Assembly (NCBI RefSeq): GCF_020215665.1
Contig: NZ_CP084061.1
Coordinates: 2,202,001-2,266,000 of the forward strand
Origin: Blautia parvula
GTDB lineage: Bacteria > Bacillota > Clostridia > Lachnospirales > Lachnospiraceae
Length of the DNA stretch: 64,000 bases
Reading direction: 5' to 3'
Both the position numbers and the translations under genes were made by a program. This document shows positions 44,954 through 53,006 of the stretch, one piece after another. The notes beneath the pieces are model-generated. The model had not been told where the DNA came from. It was given only the letters and a program-made list of their open reading frames with translations, and searched no databases. Within the stretch, counting starts at the first letter, position 1, and each line of letters begins with the position of its first letter.

Positions 44954-45953
44954 AAGTCCTCTCCTCCTTCCTGGCTGTCCAGATAAAGAACGGCACCCCC
45001 ACCACAGCAAAAACAAGGCCGATGGGCACTTCACCGGGGGCATTTATCATTCTGGAAAGAATATCTGCCGCCAGCATGAAGAAAGCTCCTGCCACCATGG
45101 AACAGGGAATCACAGACCTGTAATCCGCACCTGTAAAATACCGCACAACGTGAGGTACCATCAGGCCCACAAAAGCCACCGGACCGGCAAGCGCCACGGA
45201 ACCGCCCGCAAGCAGCAGGACCACAAAAAGGCAGACCGTCCGGGAGCGTTCCACGGAAAGTCCCAGCCCTCTTGCCGCCTCCTCCCCCAGACTCAGCAGT
45301 GCAACTCTTCCTGAAAGAGCCGCGGCTGCGGCCAGTCCCAGAAGGATCACCGGACCGGCGAAGATGAGCTGTTTTCCGCGTATTCCCGCCACGCCTCCCG
45401 CAGTCCAGAAGGTGAGATTGTAACCGATCTTACACAGAATCGCCACTGCCTGACTCAGGGATGAGAGGAAGATACTCACAGCGCTTCCCGCAAGCACAAG
45501 CCGCACCGGATCCAACCCGCGCCTGTTCAGACTCATAAGCCCATATACAGTAAACATAGCCCCTGCTGCCCCCAGAAAGGAAAAAAATACAACACCTGAG
45601 AACCCCAGCCCCGGCAGGAAGGCCAGACAGAGTGCCAGCGCAAAGGAGGCTCCCGCGTTGATTCCCAACAGTCCGGAGTCTGCCAGCGGGTTCCTGGTCA
45701 CCCCCTGCATCATGGCGCCAGCCGCTGAAAACGCTGCTCCCACCAAAATACAGCCCGCTGTCCGCGGTATCCTGAGTTCCCGTATGACCAAATGCTGCCG
45801 GTCTGTAAAATCCGGCCGGAGCACCGCATCCAGAATCTTCCCGGGAGGAATGCCCGTACTTCCGTATAATATGGAAAGGACTGCGGCAAGTAAAACTGCC
45901 GCAGCTCCTGCTGTCAAAAAACATACTGTCTTTCTTTTCGCATCTCTGCCCAT
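44946..45953 (-). CDS. Iron-siderophore ABC transporter permease (FecCD type), first
   Basis: 335 residues, about nine membrane helices, with GAMMQGVTRNPLADSGLLGI, the FecCD hallmark sequence, and GPVAFVGLMVPHVVRYFTG near the end. The start codon overlaps the last base of the binding-protein stop. It pairs with the permease just downstream. Confidence 0.94.
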   Translation of the reverse strand: MGRDAKRKTVCFLTAGAAAVLLAAVLSILYGSTGIPPGKILDAVLRPDFTDRQHLVIRELRIPRTAGCILVGAAFSAAGAMMQGVTRNPLADSGLLGINAGASFALALCLAFLPGLGFSGVVFFSFLGAAGAMFTVYGLMSLNRRGLDPVRLVLAGSAVSIFLSSLSQAVAILCKIGYNLTFWTAGGVAGIRGKQLIFAGPVILLGLAAAAALSGRVALLSLGEEAARGLGLSVERSRTVCLFVVLLLAGGSVALAGPVAFVGLMVPHVVRYFTGADYRSVIPCSMVAGAFFMLAADILSRMINAPGEVPIGLVFAVVGVPFFIWTARKEERTFE

Positions 45954-46969
45954 TATTTTCCCTCAAATCCTCTGAAGAAATCAATAAAGATATCAAGCTG
46001 CGCATTGTAGGTGATCGGATCCCTGTGCATGAAGGACACCTGCTCATAAGGGAGCACTCTTCCCTCCTGCACGGCCTCCAGGCTGTTCCAAAGCTTGGAA
46101 TCCTCCACAAAGGCACTGTCCGTATCTGCCAGCACGCCATACAGGATAAAATCTCCTGTGTATTCAGGCAGCGCTTCCAGGGAAACCACCTGATACTGGG
46201 TATCCCCATCCACCATATCTGCCTGCACTGCCTCAGGCGCTTTCAGCTCCCACATATCGTATAGAATGGAACCGCCTCTTGCGAAATGGCTGCCCATGGT
46301 GTAGATCTGCTGAGGCCATACCTCCACAATGGATACTGTCCTGTCACCCACGATTCCCCGGATTTCCTCTTTGACGTCAAGCGCCCGCGCCTTAAAATCA
46401 GCAATATATTCCTCCGCTTCCCCGCTTTTTCCCACCAGGTCCGCAATATACCGGAATACTTCCTCATCACTGCGCTTTCCGTCCTGAATATAAACCGTAG
46501 GGGCAATTTCGGAATATTTCTCATAATCTGCCTCTGTGATGGTTACGATCAGGTCCGGCTCCTGCGCAGCAATTATTTCCAGGGAAGTCTCCACGCTTGT
46601 AATGTCCATCTCCCGGATTCCCTCTGTCTTATCCGCCAGAAACGGATTCGACAGGGAATACGGGGACGCGATGGCAGGCTTTACGTCCACAGCCAGAAAC
46701 TCACCCAGATAATAGTCCGTGACAATGTTCTCCGGGTTTATGGGAATCTCCACCTGTCCCTTATCTGTCTCCACTGTCCGCATGCCCTCTTCTGCATCCC
46801 GGGAGGCGGCGTTTTTCTCAGGGCCTTGGGCTTTCTGAGCGGTACTTTCATTTTCTGTGTTCACCTTGTTATTTCTCGATTCTCCGCCTTTTCCGGAACA
46901 GCCTGTCAGCATGCCCACAGCGGCAAGTACGGCAATGGCCGGCGCCAGTCTTCTCGTCCTATTCATCAT
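45953..46969 (-). CDS. Iron-siderophore ABC transporter, substrate-binding lipoprotein
   Basis: 338 residues from the ATG at 46969 (AAAGGGAAG upstream). A lipoprotein signal (MNRTRRLAPAIAVLAAVGML then TGCSG, Cys lipidation site) is followed by a low-complexity Asn/Glu/Lys linker and a FecB/PeriplasmicBinding_2 fold with IIAAQEPDLIVTITEADYEK. Anchored outside the membrane, it would bind the ferric siderophore. First gene of the operon, under the iron box at 47010. Confidence 0.92.
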   Translation of the reverse strand: MMNRTRRLAPAIAVLAAVGMLTGCSGKGGESRNNKVNTENESTAQKAQGPEKNAASRDAEEGMRTVETDKGQVEIPINPENIVTDYYLGEFLAVDVKPAIASPYSLSNPFLADKTEGIREMDITSVETSLEIIAAQEPDLIVTITEADYEKYSEIAPTVYIQDGKRSDEEVFRYIADLVGKSGEAEEYIADFKARALDVKEEIRGIVGDRTVSIVEVWPQQIYTMGSHFARGGSILYDMWELKAPEAVQADMVDGDTQYQVVSLEALPEYTGDFILYGVLADTDSAFVEDSKLWNSLEAVQEGRVLPYEQVSFMHRDPITYNAQLDIFIDFFRGFEGK

Positions 46970-47009
46970 AATGTCTTCCCTTTCTCGTAACGGCATATTT
47001 TATTCTTTA

Positions 47010-47025
47010 GTTAGTTATAGCTAAT
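47010..47025. promoter_or_regulatory. DtxR-like iron box C
   Basis: GTTAGTTATAGCTAAT resembles boxes A and B at 21710 and 21810 (GTTAG-YTAYAGCTAAY), with one mismatch in the dyad. It overlaps the predicted transcription start of the siderophore transporter. Confidence 0.6.
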
Positions 47026-47036
47026 TGACAGCAGTC

Positions 47037-47065
47037 ATTCTAGCATACTATACTATTTAAGGCAA
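47037..47065 (-). promoter_or_regulatory. Promoter of the siderophore ABC operon
   Basis: On the minus strand TTGCCT (47060-47065) and TAGAAT (47037-47042) are 17 bases apart, with the iron box directly downstream. An alternative TTGCAA/TAGTAT pair lies slightly further up. Confidence 0.62.
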
Positions 47066-47243
47066 CATTTTTTTGCAATTGCACCTGATCGGAATATATC
47101 TGTCACCGTATGAATAAACGGTATTTTTTGTGGTAAACCTCTGAAGCTGAGGGATAATAAGACTGCAGCCCTGCATAAAACTACCTTCCGCACATGGAAT
47201 TTGTACAGCAGGCTGCCGCATTTTCAGAAAAGGAGTATGGAAA

Positions 47244-48239
47244 ATGAGTATACAAAGTCATCGTGAATTTCAAGACAGGATTTGGCAGAACCTGGGATTT
47301 GACTCTCATAAAGAGAAACACTGCACCCGATATGCCAATGAAAATCGGCCGGAAGACGGAACCTGCCTTTTATATGAGCGGCCCGGCCTGTATGCTTTTA
47401 CTGTGGCGGACTATACGGTATCTGCCCCTTTTTCTCTCGCCTTTGCGTGCCGTGATACGCAGCTCCGGTTCGGCAGTTTCTATGACGGCAGGACACGGTT
47501 TGATATGGAAGGGATCTCGGCCCACACCTCCACCCCGGCATCCTTTCTGGTGCGGGAGGAGAAGGTGAGAGGACAGCAGTTCTGGAATGCCGGACAACAC
47601 TGCAGGGGAATCGAGTTCGCTGTATTTCCTGATTTTGTAAGATACTTAAAAACCATTGACCCTCATGCTTCTGTACTGGACAGTCTCTCCAAAAACCGCA
47701 CATACCATGCACTGCCCCCGGAAATCGTCACCGTGCTGCACCGTTTATTTAAAGTGGCGCAAAACGGCAGCCTCACCCCGCTTATGCTGGAAGGCTGCCT
47801 GCTGCAGTGTATGGACATTCTGACAAATGCAGTAAAACAGGGAACGTTTTCTGCACCGGATTTGATGCCCACCGTATATTTAGGTAAAAGAAAAATCACC
47901 TTTGATGAATTCGACCTGCTGGCCGTCCAGCGGGCAAAAGAAATTCTCACAGAAGACCCTGCCAATGCCCCCACCATTTCACAGTTGAGCAGACAGGTTT
48001 TTCTCAATGAGCAGAAACTAAAGGCCGGTTTTTCCATGTGTTTTCACATGACAATCGGCCGGTATCTGAAGGAATGCCGTATGGCCAAAGCGGCTGCCCT
48101 TCTCACCTCCACCTCCATGAGTGTCCGCAAGGTCGGACAGGCTGTGGGATATACAAGCTGCGCATCCTTCATCAAAGCCTTCCGCCGGCACTACAGGAAA
48201 ACACCTCAGGAGTTTCGCTGTGCAGATTCGGAAAAATAA
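47244..48239 (+). CDS. AraC-family transcriptional regulator, PchR-like
   Basis: 331 residues. The C-terminal two helix-turn-helix motifs (about 225-322, ISQLSRQVFLNEQKLKAGF and VRKVGQAVGYTSCASFIKAF) are typical AraC, and the N-terminal part is the long sensor region of the PchR/siderophore-response branch. AGGAG precedes the ATG. It is transcribed divergently from the siderophore ABC operon, so it may activate uptake when the siderophore arrives. Its end overlaps the next GNAT gene by 34 bases on the opposite strand. Confidence 0.88.
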   Translation: MSIQSHREFQDRIWQNLGFDSHKEKHCTRYANENRPEDGTCLLYERPGLYAFTVADYTVSAPFSLAFACRDTQLRFGSFYDGRTRFDMEGISAHTSTPASFLVREEKVRGQQFWNAGQHCRGIEFAVFPDFVRYLKTIDPHASVLDSLSKNRTYHALPPEIVTVLHRLFKVAQNGSLTPLMLEGCLLQCMDILTNAVKQGTFSAPDLMPTVYLGKRKITFDEFDLLAVQRAKEILTEDPANAPTISQLSRQVFLNEQKLKAGFSMCFHMTIGRYLKECRMAKAAALLTSTSMSVRKVGQAVGYTSCASFIKAFRRHYRKTPQEFRCADSEK

Positions 48240-48784
48240 TCCTCCGCCAGTATGGCATACCCTGCCGCATCACAGCGGCCCTGGTTATTCCAGTCTGCCT
48301 GTCTCCTGGTGCCCTCGTATTTCATCCCGCATTTTTTCATCACTTTACCGGAGTTGGCATTGCGGGGGTCATGACGGGATTCCACGCGGTTTACCTGCAC
48401 ATCCTCCATGAAAAAGCGGATCACTTCTTTCAGGGCTTCTGAGGTCACACCCCGGTGCCACCATTTCCGGCCGATGCAGTAACCGATGTGGACCATTTCT
48501 ATGGAATCATCTTTTGATACGACAGAGATAGAGCCTATGGGTTCCTCTCCGTTTTCCTTCAGCGTGATCGCCCACTGGTAAAAATCCTTCTCCCCATAGT
48601 GGAAGATCCACTCCTCCAGAACTTCCCCGGATACCTCCGGGCTCTTGTGGGCAGGCCACATAAGATAGGCTGTCACCTGCTCATCCTTTGCCCAGTTATG
48701 AAACATCGCCTCTGCGTCGTGCATGGTAAAACGGCGCAGCACCAGCCTTTCTGTCTCCAGTTCCTCTGTTCCTCTGTGCTGCAT
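48206..48784 (-). CDS. GNAT acetyltransferase, RimJ/RimL-like
   Basis: 192 residues from the ATG at 48784 (AAAGGAG upstream; the reading from 48874 overlaps the APH gene and has no site). It has LETERLVLRRFTMHDAEAM and the acetyl-CoA loop IGRKWWHRGVTSEALKEV, then NSGKVMKKCGMKYEG. Substrate unknown. Its last 34 bases overlap the convergent araC-type gene, with no terminator between. It follows the APH-type gene by 19 bases. Confidence 0.88.
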   Translation of the reverse strand: MQHRGTEELETERLVLRRFTMHDAEAMFHNWAKDEQVTAYLMWPAHKSPEVSGEVLEEWIFHYGEKDFYQWAITLKENGEEPIGSISVVSKDDSIEMVHIGYCIGRKWWHRGVTSEALKEVIRFFMEDVQVNRVESRHDPRNANSGKVMKKCGMKYEGTRRQADWNNQGRCDAAGYAILAEDYFSESAQRNS

Positions 48785-48803
48785 ATCCTGCTCTCCTTTC
48801 TTG

Positions 48804-49568
48804 TTAAAACAACTCGTCCAGCAATATATAATATCTGATCTTATCCCAGTCCGGGGCCATTCCCAGTTCCTCAAAAAGCAGATTTACATATCCCTCATTT
48901 TTTCCTGTATTGTACTCTAAGCTTCTCACGCACAAGGCAATATCCTGCCAGATATCCGCTGTCCCCGCTCTTCCCAGGTCTATAAAACCACTGATTTTGT
49001 TATCCTCTGCAAAAATATTCGGCAGACAGTAGTCCCCGTGTGAGAACACCGTCTCTTCTTCCGGCCTGTGTTCCTTCAGCCACAGAAGAAGTTCCTCAGG
49101 ATTTTCAAATTCCTCCCTCCCATAGGTGTCCGGCTCATGGTCAAACTGCAGGCCTTCCGACACACGCAGGGATGCCTGTTCCAGTTTGTAATCCAGATGC
49201 CGCTTAGACGGGCAGCCGCTTACGTCCACTGTCCACAGCATTTTCAGCCCTTCTGCCAGAAGATGCACCAGAAGCCTTGGACTGCTGAGATACACCTCAT
49301 CACAGAGCATTTTCCCCCTGGCTCTTGTCATCAGAAGGTATCTCATATCACCGCTTTTCTCCGCACAGATGATTTCCGGAACAGGGAGTCTGCCCTGCAG
49401 CCATCTGAGCATTTCGTGTTCACTGCGGGACTCGTTTTTCTCCCGCTCTGCTTTTAGTACCATATCAGTCAAGCAGAATATTTCCGAACCGGATCTGCCT
49501 ATGGTGTCTTTCCTGTATTCCCGGTGTTCCGTATATTCTCTTATACGCTCCGGAAGTGCTCTTTTCAT
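48804..49568 (-). CDS. Aminoglycoside 3'-phosphotransferase-like kinase
   Basis: 254 residues with the APH fold. The catalytic loop is SHGDYCLPNIF (Asp178, Asn183), the metal Asp lies in FIDLGRAG (196) followed by WQDIALCVRSL, and an early Lys occurs in MVLKAEREK. These match the APH(3') type, with DLGR then a WYDIA-like stretch. Such genes phosphorylate aminoglycosides, but unstudied gut versions may have other substrates. AGGAG is absent before the ATG, though AAAAG occurs. Co-transcribed with the GNAT gene downstream. Confidence 0.85.
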   Translation of the reverse strand: MKRALPERIREYTEHREYRKDTIGRSGSEIFCLTDMVLKAEREKNESRSEHEMLRWLQGRLPVPEIICAEKSGDMRYLLMTRARGKMLCDEVYLSSPRLLVHLLAEGLKMLWTVDVSGCPSKRHLDYKLEQASLRVSEGLQFDHEPDTYGREEFENPEELLLWLKEHRPEEETVFSHGDYCLPNIFAEDNKISGFIDLGRAGTADIWQDIALCVRSLEYNTGKNEGYVNLLFEELGMAPDWDKIRYYILLDELF

Positions 49569-49665
49569 ATCAGCCTCTCATTTCTGTGTCAAAGTAAATT
49601 GGAAAATCGCTTTCGGCAGACAGCGGCGTGCAGACTGCCGGAATGACGTCTCAAAAACACTTGGA

Positions 49666-50106
49666 TTAAATCTGTTTTTTCATAAAGATCAAATCTTTAT
49701 CTGTCTCAAAACCGTTTTTTTCATAAAAATGTTCGGTCGCATTTCCACGCAGGGTCATGAGCTGAACATTCTCAATGTTTCTTTCGCGGAGCCGCCGCTC
49801 AAATTCCCGGTAAATTTCAGAGCCGATACCGTTTCCTCGGCTGGTATTTCTTACACAGAATTCTTTTATCTCAAACAACACCCCGTCATAAAACTGCTCG
49901 GCAAACCCAAGCACCATACCACATAACGCGTCCTCCTCATACGCGCAGATCCCGTAAAAGGTTTCCGCTTCTGCCATCTGCCGAAGCCTGGTTCCCGCCG
50001 TCTCCGGGGTCCAGGCATCGTTCCAGGGCGGCGCATTAAAGGTCTCCACATACATGGCTGCAAGGGATGCCAGATCCTCTTTCTCAATCTCTTTATATGT
50101 AAGCAT
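49666..50106 (-). CDS. GNAT acetyltransferase
   Basis: 146 residues, a single complete GNAT domain: AMYVETFNAPPWNDAW at the start, the acetyl-CoA loop VRNTSRGNGIGSEIYREFE (about 87-105) and ATEHFYEKNGFETD at the end. Small soluble GNATs of this type act on amines or peptides; substrate unknown. It is 37 bases from the NUDIX gene upstream. Confidence 0.85.
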   Translation of the reverse strand: MLTYKEIEKEDLASLAAMYVETFNAPPWNDAWTPETAGTRLRQMAEAETFYGICAYEEDALCGMVLGFAEQFYDGVLFEIKEFCVRNTSRGNGIGSEIYREFERRLRERNIENVQLMTLRGNATEHFYEKNGFETDKDLIFMKKQI

Positions 50107-50143
50107 TTATCTGTCCTCCTTTTTCATGGGCATTCTTCAGGGA

Positions 50144-50767
50144 TCAGTCAAACTGTGTCTTCCAGTGCTCTGCCCCCGCTGCCTCAAAGCACATGGCGAT
50201 CTGTTCCTTTGTATTTTTATCCTCCGCAAGAGGCGGCAGCTCATCTATGGAAAAGTAGCCGCTGTCCACCGTTTCCAGATTTTTTTCAAAATGTCCGCCG
50301 ATCACGGTGCAGAGTATGATGACTTTGCAGATTTTATATGCGTACCGGGGCTGGTTGTGTTTTTCCCTGTCCTGGATGGCAATGACCAGATCCGCTGTCA
50401 CGTCCAGACCGGCCTCCTCCTTTACCTCTTTGATGGTATTCTCCTTCACAGACAGATCCACATCCACCCATCCGCCGGGCATGGACCACCTGCCGTCATT
50501 TTCCTGTACCAGAAGGATCTTGTCCCCCTCAATTATGGCTGCCCTGCAGTCCATCTTCGGCGTCTGGTAACCCACCTCACAGCAGAACAAGTCTTTTGCT
50601 TTCTCAAATGGCATATCTGCCTGCTGGCTGATCATCTCCGCCGAAATTTCCCGGATTCGTTCAAAACGCTCTATATCGTATTTATCTTTACAGTAATATA
50701 AGGCACTCTGGGCAAGACTCTGCAGCTCTACTGCCCAGTCCAGCCAGTTTTGTTTTTCGTCTTTCAT
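50144..50767 (-). CDS. NUDIX hydrolase with N-terminal extension (YjhB-like)
   Basis: 207 residues from the ATG at 50767, which matches the family start EKQNWLDWAVELQSLAQSAL; no clear ribosome site precedes it or the alternative ATG at 50863. The N-terminal helical domain (about 1-65) is typical of the ADP-ribose/YjhB group. The Nudix box is GGWVDVDLSVKENTIKEVKE-EAG (about 106-128). Substrate uncertain. Confidence 0.8.
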   Translation of the reverse strand: MKDEKQNWLDWAVELQSLAQSALYYCKDKYDIERFERIREISAEMISQQADMPFEKAKDLFCCEVGYQTPKMDCRAAIIEGDKILLVQENDGRWSMPGGWVDVDLSVKENTIKEVKEEAGLDVTADLVIAIQDREKHNQPRYAYKICKVIILCTVIGGHFEKNLETVDSGYFSIDELPPLAEDKNTKEQIAMCFEAAGAEHWKTQFD

Positions 50768-50892
50768 ATGTATTGATCGCAGGTGGGCCGCTTTTATTAT
50801 ACTGCGGAAAGCCGAGGCTTTTAGCCCGTCTGCTGCTCCTTTCGTCGTTCTGTCTGTTTCCATTTAAATAATGGAATCGTTCCGTTTTGTTT

Positions 50893-51177
50893 TTATTTTA
50901 TACTTCCGAGCGCCACGCCAAGGGCAAGTCCTATGGCAATGCCTGTGCCCAGGTTTCCGAATATGGTTTTTCCAAAAACCACACCGAAAATAATCCCCAT
51001 ACTGATACCCATAGCCAAACGCCGGCCCTTTTCGCTCTCCTCCAATTCATTGCCAGGTTCCTCTTCCGGTTCATTGTCGGGCATCCCTTTTGTCTCGTTA
51101 TTTTTCTCCTCTTCCGGCCCGCTGCCGGAATCAGCTTTCGCATGATTGCCGGTCCGGCTTTTTTCTTCATCCTTCAT
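50893..51177 (-). CDS. Small membrane protein with acidic head and glycine-rich helices
   Basis: 94 residues. The first 55 are very polar and acidic (GPEEEKNNETKG, EPEEEPGNELEESEK), the last 40 are hydrophobic with repeated GxxxG steps (AMGISMGIIFGVVFGKTIFG), typical of glycine-zipper helices that pack in membranes. It overlaps the cupin stop by four bases (ATGA). Function unknown. Confidence 0.7.
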   Translation of the reverse strand: MKDEEKSRTGNHAKADSGSGPEEEKNNETKGMPDNEPEEEPGNELEESEKGRRLAMGISMGIIFGVVFGKTIFGNLGTGIAIGLALGVALGSIK

Positions 51178-51575
51178 ACTTCTTCTGCCTCCTCAGCAAG
51201 CTTCTTATCTTTTTTTATCTGCTCCCTTTTATCCACTCCATCCGGAACAAAACGAAAGACAACAAACTCCGCGTTCTCCTCCGTGTCATTCTGAAATGTA
51301 TGGATCGAATTTTGCACCCGCACAATCTCTTTTTCCTTTGCCCAGTCTGTGCGGACTTTCCCCTCTTCCTTCCACTTGCAGGTCAGAATCCCTTTTGTCA
51401 CTACCAGGATTTCCTCTATTTCTGAATGGTAATGCCACTCCTGAACCGCCCCTGCCGGAAGGCTGTTCAGATGGACTTCACATTCCGGATAGATGAAATA
51501 ATCCACTGCTGTGCGGTTTTCCTTTACTGTGTGTATCCCTTTCCCCTGGCGGTCTATTTCCAGTCTTTCTCTCAT
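51174..51575 (-). CDS. Cupin-domain protein
   Basis: 133 residues with the small cupin fold: EWHYHSEIEEILVVTKGIL (about 46-64, first His-x-His and Glu) and NSIHTFQNDTEENAEFVVFR (second His motif). A charged Lys/Glu tail ends it. Metal and substrate unknown. It leads an operon with the glycine-zipper membrane gene, with a strong promoter at 51670-51698. Confidence 0.85.
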   Translation of the reverse strand: MRERLEIDRQGKGIHTVKENRTAVDYFIYPECEVHLNSLPAGAVQEWHYHSEIEEILVVTKGILTCKWKEEGKVRTDWAKEKEIVRVQNSIHTFQNDTEENAEFVVFRFVPDGVDKREQIKKDKKLAEEAEEV

Positions 51576-51669
51576 ATTATCCCCTCTCCCCTTTCACTCT
51601 GCCTATTTTGTAATTTTTAAAGCCGCCGGAAGCAACACTGTGAACAGCAGGAATCTGCCACTTGTTTTG

Positions 51670-51698
51670 ATTATACAGGATTCCCCGCCTATTGACAA
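51670..51698 (-). promoter_or_regulatory. Promoter of the cupin operon
   Basis: On the minus strand TTGTCA (51693-51698) and a perfect TATAAT (51670-51675) are 17 bases apart, 95 bases upstream of the cupin ATG. The region 51576-51818 otherwise holds only eroded coding sequence. Confidence 0.72.
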
Positions 51699-51818
51699 TG
51701 AAACTCCTCAGAGTTTCCATTTACACCTGTCCTCAATCTATGATAGACTTATCCATATCAGGCAGAATAATATCTGCGCTCCGCCCAGCTTACATTATGA
51801 ACAGACCAGATCCCGCAG

Positions 51819-52232
51819 TTGGAGAAAGAACTTGACTGCTCCTATCAGGCCGAACCCATGGAGGGCATATTTAAGGAAATTGTATCCTCACAGCTTCTCG
51901 CGTGTAAAAAAGATTCCGCACATTATATGTGGTACACCTTCTGGTTTCTGATCCGAAAATCTGACCGGACTATTGTAGGCTCTGCAAGCTTCAAAGATAT
52001 TCCCGATGAAAAGGGTGAAGTGGAGATTGGTTACGGCCTTGGAAAAGCCTTTGAACATAACGGATATATGACGGAAGCTGTGAAAGCTCTGTGCCGGTGG
52101 GCACTTGGTCAGAACGGGGTACAGCATGTGACCGCAAAAACGGATCCGGAGGGTTCTGCCTCCCAGAACATATTGAAAACATGCGGTTTCACAGAGTATA
52201 AAAGAGATGAAACGATATGGTGGCGTCTATAG
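51819..52232 (+). pseudogene. GNAT acetyltransferase remnant lacking its N-terminus
   Basis: The only open frame, 137 codons from a TTG, contains the second half of a GNAT protein: EIGYGLGKAFEHNGYMTEAV (acetyl-CoA loop) and SASQNILKTCGFTEYK. The first 40 or so residues of a usual 175-residue enzyme are missing. In another frame upstream, PPSLHYEQTRS could be the preceding segment, so a frameshift near 51815 followed by decay is likely. No ribosome site precedes the TTG. Probably not functional. Confidence 0.5.
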
Positions 52233-52256
52233 AATTGATATGTCAGGAGAAGAAAA

Positions 52257-52826
52257 ATGAATGACAGACCTGTTTTAAACAAGCATCTGGACGGAGATAC
52301 TTTCCGCAGTTATTACTATCTGAAAGAGGAGTTAACCGCGTTCTGCCGTCAGAACGGCATACCAGCGTCAGGCGGAAAACTGGAGCTGACTGACCGGATC
52401 GCGCACTTTCTGGACACAGGAGAAATTTCTGCTGCTTCCAAAAAGCCAAAAACAAAACCCGTGTACACAGAAATAACGGAAGATACCCTCATTGAACCAA
52501 ATTTTGTCTGCTCTGAAGTACACCGGGCATTTTTCCAATCCAGAATCGGCAGCGGCTTCACCTTTCTGGTCCCCTTTCAGAAATGGCTGAAAACCAATAC
52601 GGGAAAAACGTATCAGCAGGCCATTGAAGCTTACTTTCAGATACAGCAGGATAAGAAAAAAGGCAGAACAGCCATTAACCGCCAGTTTGAATACAACACC
52701 TATATCCGAGACTTTTATGCGGAAAATACCGGCAAACCATTGGAGGATGCTATTAAATGCTGGAAATATAAAAAAAGCCTTCCGGGCCACAACCGTTATG
52801 AAAAATCAGACCTGCATATTTTATAA
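52257..52826 (+). CDS. SAP-domain protein, DUF6434-like
   Basis: 189 residues. Residues 17-52 form a SAP-type helix pair (LKEELTAFCRQNGIPASGGK then LELTDRIAHFL), a nucleic-acid-binding motif, and the rest matches the DUF6434 part, with NRQFEYNTYIRDFYAENTGK and AIKCWKYKKSLPGHNRYEK. AGGAGAAG precedes the ATG by 6 bases. Small proteins of this kind occur singly in Firmicutes; no function is known. It lies on the plus strand, 24 bases after the GNAT remnant. Confidence 0.72.
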   Translation: MNDRPVLNKHLDGDTFRSYYYLKEELTAFCRQNGIPASGGKLELTDRIAHFLDTGEISAASKKPKTKPVYTEITEDTLIEPNFVCSEVHRAFFQSRIGSGFTFLVPFQKWLKTNTGKTYQQAIEAYFQIQQDKKKGRTAINRQFEYNTYIRDFYAENTGKPLEDAIKCWKYKKSLPGHNRYEKSDLHIL

Positions 52827-52893
52827 CTCCTTTATCCATAACACACCACAGCTATACCTTTGGTGACATACTGCCCTGAAAAACATTTTGCAG

Positions 52894-52944
52894 ATACACA
52901 AAGGAGGCTGCACCCCGCCAAAGCGGGTACAGCCTCCTTTGTAT
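52894..52944. terminator. Bidirectional terminator between the SAP and BCCT genes
   Basis: AAAGGAGGCTG and CAGCCTCCTTT form an 11-bp stem, with an inner CCCCGC/GCGGG stem, between converging genes. The U tract is modest on either strand. Confidence 0.75.
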
Positions 52945-53006
52945 GTCATGCGTGAATCCAAATTCATTTGGAGCCGCAGTTTGCGGAGGATGCGGCTATG
53001 GTTATA

